DNA of 64,000 nt, from the NCBI GenBank assembly GCA_903813345.2, contig CAIIXF020000007.1, positions 31,652,698 through 31,716,697 on the forward strand. Reading direction: 5' to 3'. Of the stretch, positions 58,741 to 64,000 are shown piece after piece. Made by a program: the position numbers and the translations under genes. The notes beneath the pieces are model-generated. The model ran no database searches, was not told where the DNA came from, and saw only the letters and a list, made by a program, of their open reading frames with translations. How positions within the stretch are numbered: position 1 is the stretch's first letter; each line of letters starts with the position of its first letter. This DNA is from Owenia fusiformis. Taxonomy: Eukaryota > Annelida > Polychaeta > Sabellida > Oweniidae.

Positions 58741-60322
58741 CACTTTTAATTTTGTCATTTGTTATAATATAACAAATGATACTATATTATATGTTTTACA
58801 TGTGTTGAATGAGCAAAATATGTCCTTATAAAAAGGTGTTAGTTTGTTTACTAGTATACCATTTATTGATTGTTGGTCAAAGTTGCAGTTCGGGAATTAC
58901 TTGATATACGAATTTGTATTAATTGAATTATATAATGAACGGACAGACGAACGCGTAATTCGACATGCAGGGATAAAACCCGGAATTCAGAAAAATTAGC
59001 TAGGAAAATACGGAAATGAAAAATTCGGTAATAACATTAACGAAAATATTCCAAATCCGTGCAAACATATTTGTAAAGACCCTTTTTAATTTTACATTAT
59101 GCTTGTACATCGAGAAAGGTATTTTTCAATTTAATTCTGGTAACTTTGTAAATTACTATTTTGAAGCTTTTTTGTTTTAGCAGTCTGTAACTATGAAACC
59201 AGACATCGTCCTCATTTGGCCGCGTTCCTTTGAAATGTACGCCTAAGTTGAGGCAACGATACAAGACTGGACAATTCGAAACAAACGTTTAAAATTGGTG
59301 ATATTATGTGTATTTATAATTGGACGATTCGAACCTCCGCCAGATTACACTTTAAACTTGTGTTCTCTACTTTGCGTTTTTATTGTTTTGCGTTTGCTTT
59401 AAGCGTCTGCGATTGTGCTCAACTGATAATATCACGCAACTCAAGCGTTGCGTTTTGCGACCGCTGTCGCAGCGCAGACGCAACGCAGAAATTTTGCGAC
59501 CATCTGATAATGAGGTCTCAGATTTCTATTTACATTGTCATGAGAACATAAGAAATGGTAAATTATTAAAACAAAAAAGAAGAGCCTAGATATTGAGGTA
59601 AACGCAAAGTTTCAATTTAGAGTGTTATTATTGCAAGGAATTAATGTCAGGAATTCGTGATATTAAGAACTTTGACGTGACATTAACAGTAAAAGTAATC
59701 ATTTGTCTGCGGTATATATTATTAACAACACATTTAATTTAGGGATTCTTCCAGAAGAGCTAGCTATTAAGATAAGTAAACCATCTGCGCCCAGAATATA
59801 ATTAGGCAACAAGAAAAAATGTCTTTCTATATTTAAGAATCGGTTAAGGAGTAGCGGATTGACTTTTTTTCACTTTTTGCATTTTTAGCATTTATTCCTT
59901 GGTTTTGTTAATTAGACATTATTAGCCTTATTCTACGCGTTTGCATGACATGGCGAAATAAGATAAGCTGTTTGCCCTCTGAATGAATGTGATACTCCCG
60001 AGACACCTATCCCAGCTGCCCCAGAAGGTGGATTGATCAATTTAAAAATACCGAGAGAGAATAAGGAAATATACAATATAATGTAAGAAAGCACAAAGGA
60101 AAACAGTATAAAGCCAATAAAAACTTGTCACTAAAGACACTTTGCATATCTTATGGCGAGGGCAAACATGAGGTACTTATGTTTTATAACATGTGGAACA
60201 AACTGATAATGCTCAATACTCTCATATTCTGATACAGTATATCACATTTGCAGACATCAGTTGAAATAACCATTCCCCCTATCTACTCTAGTAGCTCATG
60301 CTGGTTGAGTATGCACTTCTAT
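58741..60322. other. No gene recognised; short GCGT/ACGC-rich patch
   Basis: At 59375-59490 there is a GC-rich patch with inverted words (GCGTCTGCG, CGCAGACGC, GCGTTGCG, CGCAACGC) that could be a small MITE. Edges are unclear. The remainder is AT-rich. Confidence 0.35.
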
Positions 60323-60592
60323 GTCCAGAGATTTTCTCTTCAGAAATCATCTATGTGAAGGTCATTGATCAATTTTGGCTTGGTAACATATTTGCCACTG
60401 AAGGCGAAATAGGTCAAATGGCCACGCCCTTTTTTACGCAAATACTCCCCCCCCCCCATTTTTGCATCTCCGGAACCGTTGGACATAGAAGGTTGTGTGA
60501 CCACTCAAAATGTCCGGAATGGCCACATTATAGGGGTAAATAATACATTTGTATTTAAGAAAGTCAATGGTTCTCAAGATTTTTCCCAAAAA
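60323..60592 (+). repeat. Outer inverted arm, left (mate 63644-63913)
   Basis: About 270 bases from TCCAGAGATTTTCTCTTCAG to TCAATGGTTCTCAAGATTTT are mirrored by 63644-63913 at about 93 percent. Each arm contains a C/G run of 10 or more bases. Arms are separated by about 3 kb. Confidence 0.85.
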
Positions 60593-61023
60593 CTGATTTT
60601 AGAATGAAAACTCCACTATTTTCTCCTTTGATCCTGTCCCTAGCTCCGATTTCGTTACTCGGCTGGGAAAAAGGTTTGTTGGTATCATTTTGTTCCAGAC
60701 ACTCTCTAGAATAAATTCATCTTGGGTGGAATAAAATTGTGGTAAACGAATTCGCTATTGGCAGTTAAAGAGGCGCCATCTATTCATTTTCAAACAGGGG
60801 GTAGGGGTATAAAATAATTTTTTAACACATTTTAATAGTAAAATGACATTGAAATACTAATAAAATCTTATCAAAAACATTATTTACAATCAGTATGAAT
60901 TTTTTTTGTGTGGATTAGGGTGAAAATAAGGGCATATCTTGAAATTCACTACAGGGGCGCCACCTATTTCTGTACGTGTAATAACTTATTTTAGATTCGT
61001 TAAGGTACGAAATGTACTGAAAA

Positions 61024-61109
61024 AATTCATTCTGAAGGACCTATACATGTTTATGCCACATACTTAAAATTAGATCAATAGCTTATGTACCAGCGGAGAA
61101 AAAATTTAT
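61024..61109 (+). repeat. Second inverted segment (mate 63915-64000)
   Basis: AATTCATTCTGAAGGACCTA to GCGGAGAAAAAATTTA is mirrored by the last 86 bases of the window. In the right part it directly follows the outer arm on its outer side, whereas here it lies 431 bases inside it, so the order is permuted. Confidence 0.8.
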
Positions 61110-61442
61110 TGAAATTTGAAATTGTGGTATCATGCAGGATAGGGGTGACCATATCTCACATTATTAACTTCCAAAATATGGAGCATATGCATCTCAAATG
61201 TGCTCAAAATGTTGTATGTACTCTTGCTTCGTCATAATATTACTAATAAGAAGTAGAAAAAAATGATTGTACATTTTAGAAATATTAATTCTCATTTTGG
61301 CTTCTGACGTCCCAGGGGTGACCATATCTCACCTTTATAACTTCCAAAATATGGAGCATATGTTTCTCAAATGTGGTCAAAATGGTGTATGTACTCTTGC
61401 TTTGTCATAATATTAGTAATAAGAAGTAAGAAAATGATTGTA

Positions 61443-63166
61443 CAGGGTGTCAAAAAACAACGGCACCCCCCTCTACAGCAAAAAAATACATAGTACCCCG
61501 GACAGGTTGTATGATGCAGTCGTGTTTTTACTCTATATTCCCAATAGAACAACCATTCTTATTGAAATTTTCATATTTTATTCTGGAGACAATTTCCAAC
61601 ATGGAAAAAAATATTTTAACAAAATTCCTAATTTTATGATTTTGAGAGGCTTTTTTCAAAAACACCCCACTGTCAATAAAATACAGGTTTTTGCTTGAAC
61701 AATTAACGTCATTCGAAAGATTGTCTAGCTATTCAATTTTTGGCCGCCTAAAGTCTTTCCAGATGTATTTGATGCCATATTAATTATGGCTGATTATTGT
61801 TTTTCATTTTTGTCATATTCAGTAGGCCTAATATTATTACAGTGCATTAGGCCATTGAAAAACTTGTCACTCTGGGTCACATTTCCTCTGATAACGCACC
61901 TTTTTCACCACTGGGGTTTTCCACAACCGTCACTCAGTAAGCAACCCTGTGGTACATAAATTGAACCATGCTTTGAAAATGTCAGGTTTACCTGACAATT
62001 TCAAGATAATATCTAATTTGAAACAGCTGTATTAACATGTCTGAAGTATCTAATACCAGGAATACTTGAAGTTGGAGATTCGTAATGTTTTACTTCATTT
62101 TGGACAGTATTGAACAGTTCAATCGGGTTGAACTTTTGTCTGTGAACAAGTAGATTGACCTCCTCTATCTGGGCTTTATCGAGCGAAGGCTTCACAAAAC
62201 GAAACCCAGAGCAACACGTTTTTTATTGGCCTAATGCACTGTAATAATATTGAATATGACTAAAGTGAATAACAATAATCAGCAATAATTATTATGCCAA
62301 AATATATATCTGGAAAGACTTTAGGCGGCAGAAAATTCAATAGCCAGACAATATTTGAAATGACGTTAATAAATCAATTGTTCAAGCAAAAACCTGTAAA
62401 TTATTGACAGTGTAGTTTTTTTGAAAAAATCCTGTCAAAATCATAAAATTGGAAATTTTGATAAAATATTTATTTTCCATGTTGGAAATTGTCTCTAGAA
62501 TAAAACTTGAAAATGTCAATAAATATGGTTGTTCCATTGCAAATGCAGAGTAAAAACAAGACTGCATCATACAACCTGTCCGGGGTACTAATGTTACATG
62601 GTGTGTCATATATCATTTTAAAGACAATTTAATTCTGGAGTTACCTGATCAAGAAATTTCAGCTTTATATCTTATAATTTTACAGATTTACAGCTGATTC
62701 TTAGTAGTTGGTATGACTACCAGTTGCTGCTTGAAAAGCAGCTTATCTGGATGGATATGATTTCAACAAAAAAATGAGATAAAGGTGTAGCATTGCATAA
62801 TCCTCTAAGCACTTTCCTCACATTCTTCAGAATTACATCCTTACTGTATATTTTTTCAAGAGGCTCTTTGTCCATCAATTCCTATACCCTGTTTTTCAGA
62901 ACTGAGCCCATATGTTCAGTGCAGTTGAAATCAGGGCTAAGTCTTTCATATTCCACTTTCTTAAGATTTGACCTTTAACCAGTAACAGAGCAGCAAACAA
63001 AGTACCGAAGTATTAAACTTTGAAACAATGTAGCTTTTTTAATATAAAGTTTTATTGAATGAAGTAACTCCAGAATTAAATTATCTTTCAAATGAGGTAT
63101 GACACGATATGTAACATTAAGGACCTTTTGCTGTAGAGGGGGGTGCCGTTGTTTTTTGACACCCTG
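61443..63166 (-). mobile_element. Tc1/mariner-like element, 1.72 kb, inside the 172-bp array
   Basis: Inverted termini of about 38 bases (CAGGGTGTCAAAAAACAACG … CACCCCCCTCTACAGCA) bound the element. TA precedes the left end (61441-61442); the right flank is TG, evidently a mutated TA, because uninterrupted units read ATTGTACATTTTAG. Further inverted segments at 61475-61855 and 62225-62595 make much of the left half a foldback. A transposase remnant lies on the minus strand near the right end. Confidence 0.8.
62700..62990 (-). pseudogene. Tc1-like transposase C-terminal remnant
   Basis: Minus-strand reading gives YERLSPDFNCTEHMGSVLK followed by NRV and a stop, then ELMDKEPLEKIYSKDVILKN and VRKVLRGLC. 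SPD-x-N-x-x-E followed by VLKNRV is the last catalytic block of Tc1-like transposases (usual form SPDLNPIE), with the catalytic glutamate kept. At least one internal stop is present, and the upstream two thirds of the protein are missing. Confidence 0.7.
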
Positions 63167-63643
63167 TGCATTTAAAAAAATATTAATTCTCATTTTGGCT
63201 TCTGACGTCCCAGGGGTGACCATATGTCACCTTAATAACTTCCAAAATATGGAGCATATGTATCTCAAATGTGGTCAAAATGGTGTATGTACTCTTGCTT
63301 TGTCATAATATTAGTAATAAGAAGTAGAAAAATGATTGTACATTTTAGAAATTATTAATTCTCATTTTGGCTTCTGACGTCCCAGGGGTGACCATATGTC
63401 ACCTTAATAACTTCCAAAATATGGAGCATATGTATCTCAAATAACTCAAAATGGTGTATGTACTCTTGCTTTGTCATAATATTATACTAATAAGATGTAG
63501 GAATATGATTATATATTTAAAAAATTTTAATTTTCAACTCAACAACCAAAAAAGTTTGTTTCCTTCGATGATCTGACTAGATAGAAGCTGCGGATTCAGT
63601 CTTAAATGATGCAGGATAGATGAAAACTGTTGTGCGTAACATG

Positions 63644-63913
63644 CATTTGGCAAATATCTTGAGAACCATTGACTTTTTTAAATACATATGTATTATTGAC
63701 CCCCTATAATGTGGCCATTCCGGACATTTTGAGTGGTCACACAACCTTCTATGTCCAACGGTTCCGGAGATGCAAAAATGGGGGGGGGGGAGAATTCGCG
63801 TAAAAAAGGGCGTGGCCATTTGACCTATTTCGCCTTCAGTGGCAAATATGTTACCAAGCCAAAATTGATCAATGACCTTCACATAGATGATTTCTGAAGA
63901 GAAAATCTCTGGA
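63644..63913 (-). repeat. Outer inverted arm, right
   Basis: Mate of 60323-60592. The G-run here is 10 bases and a few substitutions separate the arms. Beyond it, at 63915-64000, lies the mate of 61024-61109, cut by the window end. Confidence 0.85.
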
Positions 63914-64000
63914 CTTAAATTTTTTCTCCGCTGGTACATAAGCTATTGATCTAATTTTAAGTATGTGGTATGAACATGTATAGGTCCTTCAGAATGAATT

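Larger units (their letters stand above)
61142..63510 (+). repeat. 172-bp tandem array, about 4 units, split by a transposon
   Basis: GGGGTGACCATAT starts units at 61142, 61315, 63213 and 63385 (spacings 173 and 172). Units share CTTCCAAAATATGGAGCATA, GTATGTACTCTTGCTT and CATTTTGGCTTCTGACGTCC. The second unit is interrupted at 61443 inside ATTGTACATTTTAGAA and resumes at 63167. Confidence 0.85.

Noticed and set aside
59375-59490. GC-rich patch with GCGTCTGCG words as a CpG island promoter
   Set aside because: Too short, no gene downstream, and inverted words fit a small MITE better.
63577-63939. 120-codon minus-strand frame matching an 81-codon plus frame at 60298
   Set aside because: The match is just the two inverted arms read in the same sense; the C/G run of variable length would shift any real frame.

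Overview
The window looks like AT-rich, repeat-dense, mostly noncoding DNA from the nuclear genome of an invertebrate animal. Evidence for this is the long non-coding stretches, two clades of non-LTR retrotransposon, Tc1/mariner-type and Harbinger-like DNA elements, many MITE-like inverted repeats, and the absence of operons or ribosome binding sites. The sequence alone does not identify the species. I found no convincing multi-exon host gene, rRNA or tRNA.

Layout. 1-1.9 kb: the 3' part of a LINE with a long open reverse transcriptase frame. 2.4-3.8 kb: a decayed repeat of about 250-265 bp. 3.9-8.9 kb: a 79-bp minisatellite split by an R2-like retrotransposon on the minus strand (open 1142-codon frame with zinc finger, reverse transcriptase and restriction-like endonuclease), preceded head to tail by a truncated second copy. 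9-14 kb: short tandem and dispersed repeats. 15-23.3 kb: the quietest stretch, with three small GC-elevated reading frames that could be host-gene pieces. 23.4-26.1 kb: a run of inverted-repeat elements and a higher-order satellite-like array. 26.4-34.4 kb: an old segmental duplication carrying later insertions, including an 885-bp foldback element. 35-36.2 kb: a broken Tc1/mariner-like transposon with long inverted arms. 41.9-53.1 kb: a cluster of at least seven copies or fragments of one terminal-inverted-repeat family with TTA/TAA target duplications. 54.7-56.2 kb: a recent 609-bp duplication. 57.7-58.7 kb: a decayed LINE fragment. 60.3-64 kb: nested inverted repeats, a 172-bp array and a Tc1-like remnant.

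The most unusual signal is in the 42-53 kb family. Its interior is built from AC-centred words ((G/A)AC(G/T)) spaced about 10.4 bp apart, close to one DNA helical turn, over hundreds of bases. Copies insert into each other and into other repeats, and two nested insertions preserve the target site so that the 3-bp duplication can be read directly.

The elements do not form a pathway. Two intact-looking reverse transcriptase frames (the LINE and the R2-like element) could supply activity. Most of the rest are non-autonomous or decayed elements layered in time by nesting.
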